Source of the DNA: Afifella aestuarii
Lineage (GTDB): Bacteria > Pseudomonadota > Alphaproteobacteria > Rhizobiales > Afifellaceae
Length of the DNA stretch: 64,000 nt
NCBI RefSeq assembly: GCF_004023665.1
Contig: NZ_SAUF01000001.1
Location: 1,536,501-1,600,500, forward strand
Reading direction: 5' to 3'
Shown: positions 19,810 through 28,127 of the stretch, in pieces
How the letters are laid out: every line of letters starts with the position of its first letter
Position numbering within the stretch: position 1 is the stretch's first letter
Translations under genes and position numbers: made by a program
The notes under the pieces: model-generated
Told to the model about the DNA's origin: nothing
Seen by the model: only the letters and a program-made list of their open reading frames with translations
Databases searched by the model: none

Positions 19810-22800
19810 CTGGGAAGGCTTTATGTCGCGATAGGCCTCGCCATCATTGCGGTGCTCTTCACCGCACTGATCGGGCCGTATCTCGTTGATTGGAGCGCCT
19901 ACCGGCAGGATTTCGAGGAAAAGGCCTCGGCGAGCCTGGGCGTGCCGGTCAAGGTGCGTGGCGATGCCGACCTTTCAATCCTGCCGACGCCGAGTTTGCG
20001 CCTCGCGGACGTGCGCATCGGACCTTCCGATGCGCCGATACTGACGTTGGGGCGCCTGCGCGCCAAGGTGGAGCTCACCGGTCTCCTCAAGGGCGAGATC
20101 AACATCATTTCGGTTCAGCTCGATCGGCCGCGATTGATGCTGGACGTTGCCGATCTCGCTCAGACGGGGGGGCGGATGCGGATCGGGCGCTTCGGGCCCG
20201 AGCAGATCTCGCTCGACGAGATGGACATCCGCAATGGGGAGATCGACCTCAAAGACAGCCGGCGCGGCGCCTCCTGGCGCATCGGCGAGATCAATGCGCT
20301 CATGCAGGCGCGCTCGCTCGAAGGGCCCGGGCATTTGCAGGGCGGCTTCCGGCTCGGCGGCGACGCCTACAGCATCGATGTCGGGGTCGGACGGCTGGCC
20401 GATGGCCGTATGCCTTTGAAAGCGAGCCTGATACCGGCAGCAAAACCTTTGGTGCTGACAGTCGCCGGCGATCTCGTCACGGATGGCGAGGATGGGCTCG
20501 CCTTGAAGGGCAGCTTCGATCTTTCCGGCCTCAAGCCGGACACGGAAACTGCGCCCGAGCAACCGCAATCGCCTCTCGCGCTTTTGCGGACGAAGGGCGA
20601 GTTCGAGCTCACAAGCGAAAAGCTCGCCTCGGAAGACTTCACCTTTGCCTACGGGCAGGAAGCGAACGCGGTGCAGGCGACCGGCCATGGCGAACTCGCA
20701 TTCGTGCCGGAACCGCGCTTCGCCATTGCACTCGATGCGCGGCAGATCGATCTCGATAGGGCGCTCGGGGGCGGTGCAGGCAAACCGATCGCTATCGAGA
20801 AAGCAGCCGAGAGGCTTGTCGCCGGACTCACGGATCTGCCGAGGCCCGCGGTTCCCGGCACATTGACCCTCGACGCGCAAGGCGTCGTCGTCGGCGGCAG
20901 CGTCATTCAGGCGGTCGGGACCGATGTGAAGCCGACAAAGAGCGGCTGGAGAGTGGACATCCTGTCCGCGGTGCTGCCTGGGGCGACCCGTATCGATGTG
21001 AGCGGCGACATCGATACGGCGACGCCGACTTTCCACGGCCACGGCCGGATCGCCTCGGAGCGTCCCGCGGCCTTTGCCGCCTGGTGGCGCGGCGATGCCG
21101 GAGACGCGCTGCGCCTCGACCATTTCAAGGTGGAAGCCGATGTCGACCTGTCGCAGCGTCGGCAGACGGCGCAGAATCTGGTCGCGGAGATCAACGACGG
21201 GACGATCGACGGGGCAATTTCCATGCGCCGTTTCGCGCGCACGGGCGAAACCTTTGCGGACGTGACGCTGAGCGCCGAGAATGTGGCGCTGGAGGAGGCG
21301 GAGGCGGTTATGGGCCTTCTCGCCGGAGACGATCTGCGCAACGGCAATTTTGCACGTGTGGCGATGTCGCTTGCGGCGCAGAACCTTTCTGTCGGCGGGG
21401 CGGAGGCGGCCTCCGTCAACCTGGAAGGGGTCTTGACCGGCGACAGCCTGGACATTGCCACCTTGTCGATCGCCGATCTCGCCGGTGCCGATATCAATGC
21501 CTCGGGGCGGATCGAGAACTTCTTCGCAGCGCCGCGCGGCCGGCTCTCCGCCGATATCGTGGCTGAGAACCTTTCAGGCGCGGCGGCTTTCCTGCAGGGG
21601 CTTCTGCCGCAGAACCAGCTTGCGGAGCGTCTGGTCGCGCGCGCGGACGCGCTGTCGCCCGTCGACGCCAGCCTGGTCGCGACCGCGGAGACCGATGGCG
21701 CGCAGACGTTGGAGCTTTCCGGCAACTTTGCCGGAACGCGCCTGACGCTGACGGCCGATGGGCGTGGTGGCTTCAACAATCCGGATGAGCTTTCCGGGCA
21801 GGCCGATCTCCTCGTGCAATCGCAGGATTCGGCATCTCTGCTTGCACAGCTCGGCCTCGACGTCGTGCCGTTGCCCGGCAGTGGCCCGGCTCGGTTGAGC
21901 CTGAAAATGAATGGATCGGCCGGCGAGGGTGCCGATTTCGAGGCGAGGGGACGTGTCGCCGGTATCGATTTCGGCTTCGACGGGCGCGGCGAGTTCGGTG
22001 GCGATACGCCCTCTCTTGCCGGTCCGCTGACGCTTTCGGCGGACGATGTCGATCCCGCACTGCTTCTTGCGGGTGTGGCACTGCCCGGGATCGGCGAAGG
22101 CCACGCTCTGGCGGCGCGAGGACCGTTCAAGCTCTCGGGCGGTACGGCCGAGCTCGATCTCGAGAGCGCATCTTTCGATGGGCAGTCGATTGGCGGTGTC
22201 CTGACCGCTCAAGCGGATGGCGGCCTGGCGATCGGCGGCGATCTTCGTCTGCAGAACGTCTCTTTGCCATTTCTCCTGGCTGCGCCATTCGGGATCACGC
22301 CCACCTATGTGGAGGGGACATGGCCGACCCAGGCTTTCGCCCCGGCTCTGCCCAGTGGGATTTCTCTCGATCTCGCCGTCAAGGCGCAGGAGGGGGCGAC
22401 GGGGCTCGCAATGCCTCTGCGCAATCCGGCCTTCAAGCTTCGTTACGAGGGGGGACGTCTGCGTCTCGATCAACTCACCGGCGGGTTTGCCGGCGGCGAG
22501 CTCAGCGGCGCTCTGTCGGCAGGCGGCGGCGAGGGTGCCCAGCCCCTGACGTTGCAGCTGTCTCTCAAGGATGCGGTTCTCGCCGAACTCGTCTGGCGCG
22601 AAGACGGCCGTCCGGTTGCCTCGGGGCGGCTTTCCACGTCGCTCGAACTGATGGGACGCGGCCGGTCTTTCTCGGGCATGGTCTCCGCCTTGAACGGGAG
22701 CGGTTCCTTCACACTGCGCGACGGCCTCCTGCGGTATTTGAATCCGCAGGCTTTCGGCTCCGTCATTCGCGCCGCCGATGCCGGACTGAAGCTTGAACGT

Positions 22801-23595
22801 GAACCGGTTGCGGCCGCGTTTTCTGGCCATCTCGATGCCGGCACGCTTTCCTTCGATGAGGCGACGGGCTCGTTCTCGGTCACCTCCGGGACGGCACGTC
22901 TGTCGACGCTGCAGGTGGAGGGGAGCGAAAGCGCGACCGTTCTCGGCAACGCTTCGATCGACTTGAACCGGATGCAGCTCGCCTCCGACTGGTCCTTGAA
23001 GGTCGATCCCGGCCAGGATGCGGTGACGGGCGCGCAGCCCGAAGTCGGGATCGTCTTTTCCGGGCCTCTTGCCGATCCGGGCCGTCATATCGACATCACG
23101 CCCTTCCTCGGCTTTCTGACGGTGCGCGCCTTCGAACAGGAGGTGGAGCGGGTCGAGAAGCTTCAGAACGAAATCCTGGAAGGCGAGAGGTTGCGTCGCG
23201 AGCTAAAGCGCCAGCGCGAAGAGGAACAGCGCCAGGAGCGCGAGAAGGCGGCCCAGGCTGCTGCAGAAAGGGCGGCGGAGGAGGCGGCTCAGCGAGCCGA
23301 AGAGGCGGCCGAGAAGACGGCTCCCGGCGTGCAGCAAGGCGAGGCGGACGCGGCCCGGCCCGACGCTCCATCAGGGGATGGAACGCAAGGGGATGGAACC
23401 CAAGGCCGCCCGGAAAAGCCCGACGCGCGGAGTTCGGCGCCGCAGCCGCAGGGCTCAGAAACAGATCAGGAGACGTTCGGGCGTCGGCTCGGCCGCATTC
23501 TGGATGAGCCTGTTCCGGAGGCCCCCACCGTGATCACACCGGAACGTGGCGGCAGCGGCGCGCCGCTCGACCTCCTGCCGTCGCTGTCGGAATAA
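19810..23595 (+). CDS. Large AsmA-family envelope protein
   Basis: AsmA-family proteins are inner-membrane-anchored, periplasm-spanning proteins linked to outer-membrane lipid homeostasis. This one is about 1261 residues. The family N-terminus (LGRLYVAIGLAIIAVLFTAL, then IGPYLVDWSAYR) begins at CTG 19810, preceded by GAGAGGGAGA. The first conventional start in frame, GTG 19852, would cut into the membrane helix, so a rare CTG initiator is proposed. Repeated beta-rich AsmA/DUF748-like segments follow. At about 1095-1160 a charged Arg/Glu/Ala coiled coil appears, then a Pro/Gly/Asp-rich tail with a short tandem duplication (23374-23403). It lies downstream of the flavoprotein gene on the same strand. 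Confidence 0.85.
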   Translation: MGRLYVAIGLAIIAVLFTALIGPYLVDWSAYRQDFEEKASASLGVPVKVRGDADLSILPTPSLRLADVRIGPSDAPILTLGRLRAKVELTGLLKGEINIISVQLDRPRLMLDVADLAQTGGRMRIGRFGPEQISLDEMDIRNGEIDLKDSRRGASWRIGEINALMQARSLEGPGHLQGGFRLGGDAYSIDVGVGRLADGRMPLKASLIPAAKPLVLTVAGDLVTDGEDGLALKGSFDLSGLKPDTETAPEQPQSPLALLRTKGEFELTSEKLASEDFTFAYGQEANAVQATGHGELAFVPEPRFAIALDARQIDLDRALGGGAGKPIAIEKAAERLVAGLTDLPRPAVPGTLTLDAQGVVVGGSVIQAVGTDVKPTKSGWRVDILSAVLPGATRIDVSGDIDTATPTFHGHGRIASERPAAFAAWWRGDAGDALRLDHFKVEADVDLSQRRQTAQNLVAEINDGTIDGAISMRRFARTGETFADVTLSAENVALEEAEAVMGLLAGDDLRNGNFARVAMSLAAQNLSVGGAEAASVNLEGVLTGDSLDIATLSIADLAGADINASGRIENFFAAPRGRLSADIVAENLSGAAAFLQGLLPQNQLAERLVARADALSPVDASLVATAETDGAQTLELSGNFAGTRLTLTADGRGGFNNPDELSGQADLLVQSQDSASLLAQLGLDVVPLPGSGPARLSLKMNGSAGEGADFEARGRVAGIDFGFDGRGEFGGDTPSLAGPLTLSADDVDPALLLAGVALPGIGEGHALAARGPFKLSGGTAELDLESASFDGQSIGGVLTAQADGGLAIGGDLRLQNVSLPFLLAAPFGITPTYVEGTWPTQAFAPALPSGISLDLAVKAQEGATGLAMPLRNPAFKLRYEGGRLRLDQLTGGFAGGELSGALSAGGGEGAQPLTLQLSLKDAVLAELVWREDGRPVASGRLSTSLELMGRGRSFSGMVSALNGSGSFTLRDGLLRYLNPQAFGSVIRAADAGLKLEREPVAAAFSGHLDAGTLSFDEATGSFSVTSGTARLSTLQVEGSESATVLGNASIDLNRMQLASDWSLKVDPGQDAVTGAQPEVGIVFSGPLADPGRHIDITPFLGFLTVRAFEQEVERVEKLQNEILEGERLRRELKRQREEEQRQEREKAAQAAAERAAEEAAQRAEEAAEKTAPGVQQGEADAARPDAPSGDGTQGDGTQGRPEKPDARSSAPQPQGSETDQETFGRRLGRILDEPVPEAPTVITPERGGSGAPLDLLPSLSE
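23374..23403 (+). repeat. 15-bp tandem duplication inside the AsmA-family tail
   Basis: GGGGATGGAACGCAA is followed directly by GGGGATGGAACCCAA, encoding the repeat GDGTQ-GDGTQ. It is in frame within the disordered C-terminal tail and so does not disrupt the gene. Confidence 0.8.
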
Positions 23596-23598
23596 GCT

Positions 23599-23817
23599 TC
23601 AGCCGTTCTCTTCCAGCCGGTGCTGGAGATCCTCAAGAACGGCAATGCGCAGCGCGGAGGAGAGGTTGTCGGTCTCCCGCCGCGCATCGATTTCCTCGAT
23701 CAAAGCGGCAAGCGGCATGTCGCGCGTTGCGGCCATCGCCTTGAGCTCAGCCCAGAAGGGATCTTCCAGGCTGACGCTCGTGCGATGTCCGGCGATGACG
23801 ACGGAGCGCTTTTTCAC
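23599..23817 (-). CDS. Ribbon-helix-helix domain protein
   Basis: This 72-residue protein has the pattern KRSVVIAGHRTSVSLEDPFWAELKAMAATRDMPLAAL, typical of the ribbon-helix-helix family common in alphaproteobacteria (a beta strand with basic and hydroxyl residues followed by two helices). Such proteins are expected to bind DNA as dimers, but no target is known. It is the last gene of the minus-strand cluster beginning at sspB. Confidence 0.8.
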   Translation of the reverse strand: MKKRSVVIAGHRTSVSLEDPFWAELKAMAATRDMPLAALIEEIDARRETDNLSSALRIAVLEDLQHRLEENG

Positions 23818-23847
23818 ATCGTCACGACGGGCAGGGCCGCGCTCCGT

Positions 23848-24630
23848 TCAGTTCCCGGAGCCCGGCAGCGGCAGAAGCGCCTCAGGCGGGGGCGGCGGGG
23901 TGATGCGGATCGTCGGATCGGGCTCCACCGAACTGTCGGGTTGCAGGGGCGCCGGGTCTTCCGAGGACGGCGGCACAGGCGTGGATGCCGGCTTCGTGCA
24001 GGCGGAGCGCATCGTACGCAATGCCGCTGCCGATCCCTTTAAGGTGAGATCGAGGCGCTGTTGACCGACCGCGACGTTGAGGCTGTCGCCGACGGACAGC
24101 GCGTAGAGGAGAGGGTCGCTCTCCTTGATCGTCACTTCCGGGACGAAGCCGCCATAGAGCTCGCTCTGGTGCAGGCGCCCGTCGCGGCGGAAGATATCCC
24201 GATCGACCTCGAACGCGACTTCGACGAGATCGCCTTCCAGCGCGCTCTCGATGGCAATGGTCGGGCGAACGGTAATGTCGCCGCCCGCAAGCGTGCAGCT
24301 GATGTCGAGCGGCACGTCATCGCACTGATCGCAACCCGCGATGAAGGCGGCGGCCCCACTGTCGGTGAGAGAGGAGCGCCAGGAATAGGAACCGCCACTC
24401 GGCTCAGTGGAGTCTGATGCCGTCGGCGCCTGTGTGCCGCTCTGATCCGGGGTTCCGGTCTGAGGCTGCGCTTGCGGCTGCTGCTCTGTCTGCTGGCTGG
24501 GTGAAGGCTGTGTCTGAGGCGGCACCTGCATGGGGATTTGCCGGATGGTGCCGGGCGCCTGATCCTGCGCGAGCGCCATCGACGGCGTGGCGAGAAGCGA
24601 CAAAGCGAGAAGGCGAGACATCATCTGCAT
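23848..24630 (-). CDS. Secreted protein of unknown function
   Basis: This is a 260-residue protein with a signal peptide (MQMMSRLLALSLLATPSMALAQ). A Gln/Pro/Thr-rich segment (about 25-70) follows, then a folded region with a Cys pair (AGCDQCDDV; a further Cys in LDISCTLAGG) that may form disulfides. The tail is Pro-rich. I do not recognise the family. The start ATG at 24630 is chosen because it begins the signal peptide; the open frame upstream is basic and unlike a signal. It lies between DUF4169 (7 bp gap) and the ribbon-helix-helix gene. Confidence 0.75.
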   Translation of the reverse strand: MQMMSRLLALSLLATPSMALAQDQAPGTIRQIPMQVPPQTQPSPSQQTEQQPQAQPQTGTPDQSGTQAPTASDSTEPSGGSYSWRSSLTDSGAAAFIAGCDQCDDVPLDISCTLAGGDITVRPTIAIESALEGDLVEVAFEVDRDIFRRDGRLHQSELYGGFVPEVTIKESDPLLYALSVGDSLNVAVGQQRLDLTLKGSAAALRTMRSACTKPASTPVPPSSEDPAPLQPDSSVEPDPTIRITPPPPPEALLPLPGSGN

Positions 24631-24637
24631 GGCAACC

Positions 24638-24838
24638 TCATGGTTTTTTGTCGCCCTCAGGCGGTCTGCCGCGGAAATGGCCGTCCAGACGATGCGCCTC
24701 CTGGGCGAGCTCGTCACGCTCTCTTTGCCGTTCGGCCGTGCTTAGCCCGTGCCGCCGGCGGTTTTCCGCAGCGTCTTTTTCCTTGGCCTGACGCGCCGCC
24801 CGTTTGCGGGCGGTGCGCAGATTGACGATCTCGGCCAT
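24638..24838 (-). CDS. DUF4169 family protein
   Basis: This 66-residue, highly charged protein (MAEIVNLRTARKRAARQAKE start, then Arg/Glu-rich helices) matches the DUF4169 family, which occurs almost only in alphaproteobacteria and typically directly downstream of fumC, as here (10 bp gap). Its function is unknown. It may form a single long helix. Confidence 0.8.
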   Translation of the reverse strand: MAEIVNLRTARKRAARQAKEKDAAENRRRHGLSTAERQRERDELAQEAHRLDGHFRGRPPEGDKKP

Positions 24839-24848
24839 GGGCTCCTGC

Positions 24849-26243
24849 TCAGCGCGGCCCGATCATGTTTTCCGGGCGGACGATCTGGTCGAATTCCTCC
24901 GGTGTGACGAAGCCAAGGCCGACGGCCTCTTCCTTCAAGGTCGTGCCGTTCTTGTGCGCCGTCTTGGCGACCTTGGTGGCGTTGTCGTAGCCGATCTTCG
25001 GCGCGAGTGCCGTCACCAGCATCAAGGAGCGCTGCATCAATTCCAAAATGCGCTCTTCATTCGCCTGAATGCCCACCACGCATTTGTCGGCGAAGGACCG
25101 GCAGGCGCCGGCGAGGAGATCGATCGACTGCAGCATGTTGTAGGCGAGGACCGGCTTGTAGACGTTGAGCTCGAAATGCCCCTGGCTGCCGGCAATGCCG
25201 ATCGTGGTGTTGTTGCCCATCACCTGAGCGCAGACCATGGTCATCGCTTCACACTGGGTCGGATTGACCTTGCCCGGCATGATCGAGGAGCCCGGCTCAT
25301 TTTCCGGCAGGATCAGTTCGCCAAGACCGGAGCGCGGGCCCGAACCCAGAAAGCGAATGTCGTTGGCGATCTTGAAGAGCGACACGGCGAGGGTGTTGAT
25401 CGCGCCATGGGCCGAGACATAGGCGTCGTGGGTCGCAAGCGCCTCGAATTTGTTGGGCGCCGTGCGGAAGGGCAGGCCCGTCGATTCGGCGACGGCGGCT
25501 GCGAATTTCTCGGCGAATTCCGGCTTGGTGTTGAGCCCGGTGCCGACCGCCGTCCCGCCCTGGGCGAGTTCGAAGAGATAGTCGACGCCTTCGCGCACGC
25601 GGCGCAGACCGTAATCGAGCTGGGCGACGTAACCGGAGAATTCCTGGCCAAGCGTGACGGGCGTCGCGTCCTGCGTATGGGTGCGGCCGATCTTGATGAT
25701 GTCGGCGAAGGCGCGCTTGCGGTCGCGCAGAGCCTCGCGCAGATGTTCGACCGCCGGAATGAGGTGGTGCACGATCTCTTCCGCCGCCGCAATATGCATC
25801 GCCGTCGGGAAGGTGTCGTTGGAGGACTGGCTGCGGTTGACGTGGTCGTTCGGGTGGACCGGGTCTTTCGAGCCGAGCGTGCCGCCGAGCATCTCGATCG
25901 CGCGGTTGGCGATGACCTCGTTGGCGTTCATGTTGCTCTGGGTGCCCGAGCCCGTCTGCCAGACGACGAGCGGGAAATTGTCGTCGAAGTTGCCAGAGGC
26001 GACTTCCTGGCCGGCCGCGGAAATCGCGTCGGCGAGGCGGGGCTCGAGGTTGCCGAGGTCCTTGTTGACCTGCGCGGCCGCGCTCTTGATCAGGCCAAGG
26101 GCGCGGATGAGCGGCTTTGGCATCCGCTCATGGCCGATTTCGAAATTCTTGAGCGAGCGCGCGGTCTGTGCGCCCCAATATTTGTCGGAAGGAACTTCCA
26201 AGGGGCCGAAGGAATCGGTCTCGGTACGCGTGCTCTCTGTCAT
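24849..26243 (-). CDS. fumC: Class II fumarate hydratase
   Basis: This TCA-cycle enzyme interconverts fumarate and L-malate and needs no iron-sulfur cluster. It is 464 residues, the usual length. The superfamily signature [17 protein letters not shown] with the mobile-loop serines is present, with [30 protein letters not shown] and [13 protein letters not shown] as the other conserved regions. The ATG at 26243 ([13 protein letters not shown]) is preferred, since a longer open frame to 26324 adds sequence unlike the family. It lies downstream of sspB and upstream of DUF4169 on the same strand. Confidence 0.97.
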   Translation of the reverse strand: MTESTRTETDSFGPLEVPSDKYWGAQTARSLKNFEIGHERMPKPLIRALGLIKSAAAQVNKDLGNLEPRLADAISAAGQEVASGNFDDNFPLVVWQTGSGTQSNMNANEVIANRAIEMLGGTLGSKDPVHPNDHVNRSQSSNDTFPTAMHIAAAEEIVHHLIPAVEHLREALRDRKRAFADIIKIGRTHTQDATPVTLGQEFSGYVAQLDYGLRRVREGVDYLFELAQGGTAVGTGLNTKPEFAEKFAAAVAESTGLPFRTAPNKFEALATHDAYVSAHGAINTLAVSLFKIANDIRFLGSGPRSGLGELILPENEPGSSIMPGKVNPTQCEAMTMVCAQVMGNNTTIGIAGSQGHFELNVYKPVLAYNMLQSIDLLAGACRSFADKCVVGIQANEERILELMQRSLMLVTALAPKIGYDNATKVAKTAHKNGTTLKEEAVGLGFVTPEEFDQIVRPENMIGPR

Positions 26244-26354
26244 GGTCGTGTCCGCCAGTTTTTCGGCCTTTTCCCATTGGCGGGCGCCGCAGGCAAGAGC
26301 CGGCGGCGGGAAAGAGGCTTTCAACCGACGAGGAGCAGAAGAAGACGCGGACGC

Positions 26355-26933
26355 TCAGACGTTTTTCTTGCGGAATGCGTCGAGAGAGACGACTTCGGCG
26401 CCTTCCTTGCCGTCCTCGCCTTCGGCAGATGCCTCTGCAGTCTCCGCACTTCCTTCCTTGCGTTCCAGGACTGCGGGCGGAAGAGGGCTCGGTGCGAGGC
26501 CCGGCTGTTCCTCCTCGCCTGGGAGAAGCCCCGGCATCGCCTCGACTTCCGCGGCGGAGAGATTCTCGCCCTCCGTCTCCGGCACATCGAACTTCAGACC
26601 GAAGCTCGCATGCGGATCGACGAAAGCCTTGATCGCGCGGAAGGGGACGAGAAGACGTTCCGGGACGCCGTTGAAGGAGAGGCCGACCTCGAAGGTCGTC
26701 TCCGTGACGTTGAGGTCCCAGAACTGATGCTGGAGGACGATGGTCATCTCTTCGGGATACTGCGCCCTGAGACGCGAGGAGATGCGCACGCCGGGATGAC
26801 GGGTCTCGAAGGTGACGAAGAAATGGTGCTCGCCGGGCAATCCGGTTTGCGCCACCTCGCCGATCACTTTGCGGATGACCTGCCTCAGCGCGTCCTGAGT
26901 GAGAATGTCGTAACGAATGAGGTCGCTTGCCAT
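26355..26933 (-). CDS. sspB: SspB-type ClpXP adaptor
   Basis: Alpha-type SspB binds ssrA-tagged polypeptides and tethers them to ClpX for degradation. The 192 residues comprise a peptide-binding domain (about 1-130, with LPGEHHFFVTFETRHPGV and EMTIVLQHQFWDL), an acidic linker and a short C-terminal ClpX-docking segment (near AEVVSLDAFRKK). The tmRNA gene that encodes the tag lies immediately upstream on the same strand, beginning about 100 bp away, an apt functional pairing. fumC follows after 111 bp. Confidence 0.93.
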   Translation of the reverse strand: MASDLIRYDILTQDALRQVIRKVIGEVAQTGLPGEHHFFVTFETRHPGVRISSRLRAQYPEEMTIVLQHQFWDLNVTETTFEVGLSFNGVPERLLVPFRAIKAFVDPHASFGLKFDVPETEGENLSAAEVEAMPGLLPGEEEQPGLAPSPLPPAVLERKEGSAETAEASAEGEDGKEGAEVVSLDAFRKKNV

Positions 26934-27029
26934 TGAGCAAAACTAGGTTGGCCGTGCGCAACGGGCAATATGCGCCAGGACGTTTCGGCCCGTCTGACAC
27001 CGATTTGCAACGGCATGGAAAACGAAATG

Positions 27030-27378
27030 AAGGCTTCTGTTGCCAGGTGCCTCCGGACCCCGCCTGACGGGGCTAACCGCCAGGGCTTGAATCGAAGCAG
27101 TCAGGCTGCATTACGCAGCGAGACGAGCCTCAGCATAGTTGTCATTCGCAACTACAAGTTTTGGTCCGATAACGGTGGTACCATACCGAGCGAAAGTTCT
27201 ACCTTTACACCCTCGTCGATCCTATTTCGCCCCCATCAACAGCGGCCCCTTGCAGGGAAACCGGCTTTGCCAGGCACTCTGCCCTGGGCCGTTGATGGTG
27301 GAGGCGCCGGGTACCGCCCCCGGGTCCGATAGGCTTATTCCGTAGACCATTTATCGCCATAGTCGGCTTGCGCCGACG
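27030..27378 (-). ncRNA. ssrA: Circularly permuted two-piece tmRNA (ssrA)
   Basis: tmRNA rescues stalled ribosomes and appends a degradation tag. On the minus strand the acceptor piece comes first: a GTCGGC-GCAA-GCCGAC hairpin, a T-arm with stem CCGGG/CCCGG, and an end in CGCCTCC-A-CCA at 27296. An intervening segment of about 60 nt with ATCAAC/GTTGAT complementary ends follows. The coding piece begins GGGGGCG at 27234 and pairs with CGCCTCC, including the G3-U70 alanine identity pair. The tag frame 27149-27111 encodes ANDNYAEARLAA and then TAA. The 3' end of the coding piece is approximate. This gene order is characteristic of alphaproteobacteria. Confidence 0.93.
27111..27149 (-). other. 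tmRNA tag reading frame (ANDNYAEARLAA)
   Basis: Twelve codons from the GCG resume codon to TAA encode a tag with the ANDNYAEARLAA sequence known for alphaproteobacteria. The final LAA is recognised by ClpX and the N-terminal part by SspB, which is encoded next door at 26355-26933. Confidence 0.93.
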
Positions 27379-27384
27379 CCAGCC

Positions 27385-27412
27385 AATATAAGCGGTCCCT
27401 GCCGAATTTCAA
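27385..27412 (-). promoter_or_regulatory. Predicted housekeeping promoter for tmRNA
   Basis: On the minus strand TTGAAA (27412-27407), a 16-bp spacer and TATATT (27390-27385) lie just before the first hairpin of the acceptor piece. The predicted start is near 27378. The -35/-10 match is good for this GC-rich genome. Confidence 0.6.
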
Positions 27413-27485
27413 AGGCTTGCCTGCACCGACTTTTGAGAGACGACAGGATTTGTCCGGGGCCCGGCCTCGCGATCGCCGAGTCTTC

Positions 27486-28127
27486 TCAGGCGTTTGCGCT
27501 TACCGGCTGCGAAAGAGATTCAGGATCTTCATCCGAAATCTGTGACGGTCTGGAAAGAGCGACGAGACAGCCCGCGAGAAGTCCCGCCACATGCGCGCCG
27601 AGATGCGGGGGCCAGGCGAGACCTGCCGAGAAGATCGGGCCGAAGGCCGCCTCCCACGCGATCTTGGCGATGCTCGCGGCCAGTGCGACAAGCCAGATTT
27701 TCTCGCGCGTTTCTCTCCACAGGCCGAGGGTGAGCGCTGCATAGAGCGTGTTGAGGACGGCCGAGAGGCCGCAATAGCGCAGCGTGTCGGGGAAGACGGC
27801 GAGAAGGGTGGCCGTGACCGCCAGACCGCCGAAGCCGAAAATGTGGAGGGCGAGCCGGCGCGGCCCGCCGAAAGGTGCAAGCTCGTAGGCGGTGCCGAGC
27901 GCCAGGAGGGCACCCAGATTGTAGCCGAGATGGTGCAGGTCGAGATGAACGAGATGGCCGGTGACGAGCCGCCAGACCTCGCCAGCTTCGATCGCAGCCC
28001 GATCATAGACGAGGCTGGATGGCGTGCCGCCGGCGAGGGCGTAGAGAGCAGCGGTCAGGGCTGCGAGGCCGGGGGTGAACCACGGCAGGCGGGGCCTGCC
28101 GTGGAACGCGTTTGCGGGCGCATGCAT
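27486..28127 (-). CDS. rrtA: Rhombosortase-like rhomboid protease
   Basis: This 213-residue inner-membrane protein has six or seven hydrophobic segments. Rhomboid catalytic elements are visible: the TM2 region GHLVHLDLHHLGYN (His58/His65-66, Asn70), catalytic Ser122 in YCGLSAVLN and catalytic His179 in HLGAHVAGLLAG. The small size and the W/RLVTGHxVHxxxxH and Y-GLSAVLN patterns resemble rhombosortases (RrtA), which process GlyGly-CTERM proteins. Its ATG shares one base with the stop of the gene encoding a GlyGly-CTERM-like protein (TGATG), so it is co-translated with its likely substrate. A general-purpose rhomboid remains possible. Confidence 0.82.
   Translation of the reverse strand: MHAPANAFHGRPRLPWFTPGLAALTAALYALAGGTPSSLVYDRAAIEAGEVWRLVTGHLVHLDLHHLGYNLGALLALGTAYELAPFGGPRRLALHIFGFGGLAVTATLLAVFPDTLRYCGLSAVLNTLYAALTLGLWRETREKIWLVALAASIAKIAWEAAFGPIFSAGLAWPPHLGAHVAGLLAGCLVALSRPSQISDEDPESLSQPVSANA

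Noticed and set aside
24804-26936. 710-codon plus-strand frame opposite fumC and sspB
   Set aside because: Antisense shadow of genuine genes caused by high GC; no motif, and the opposite strand encodes fumC, DUF4169 and sspB.
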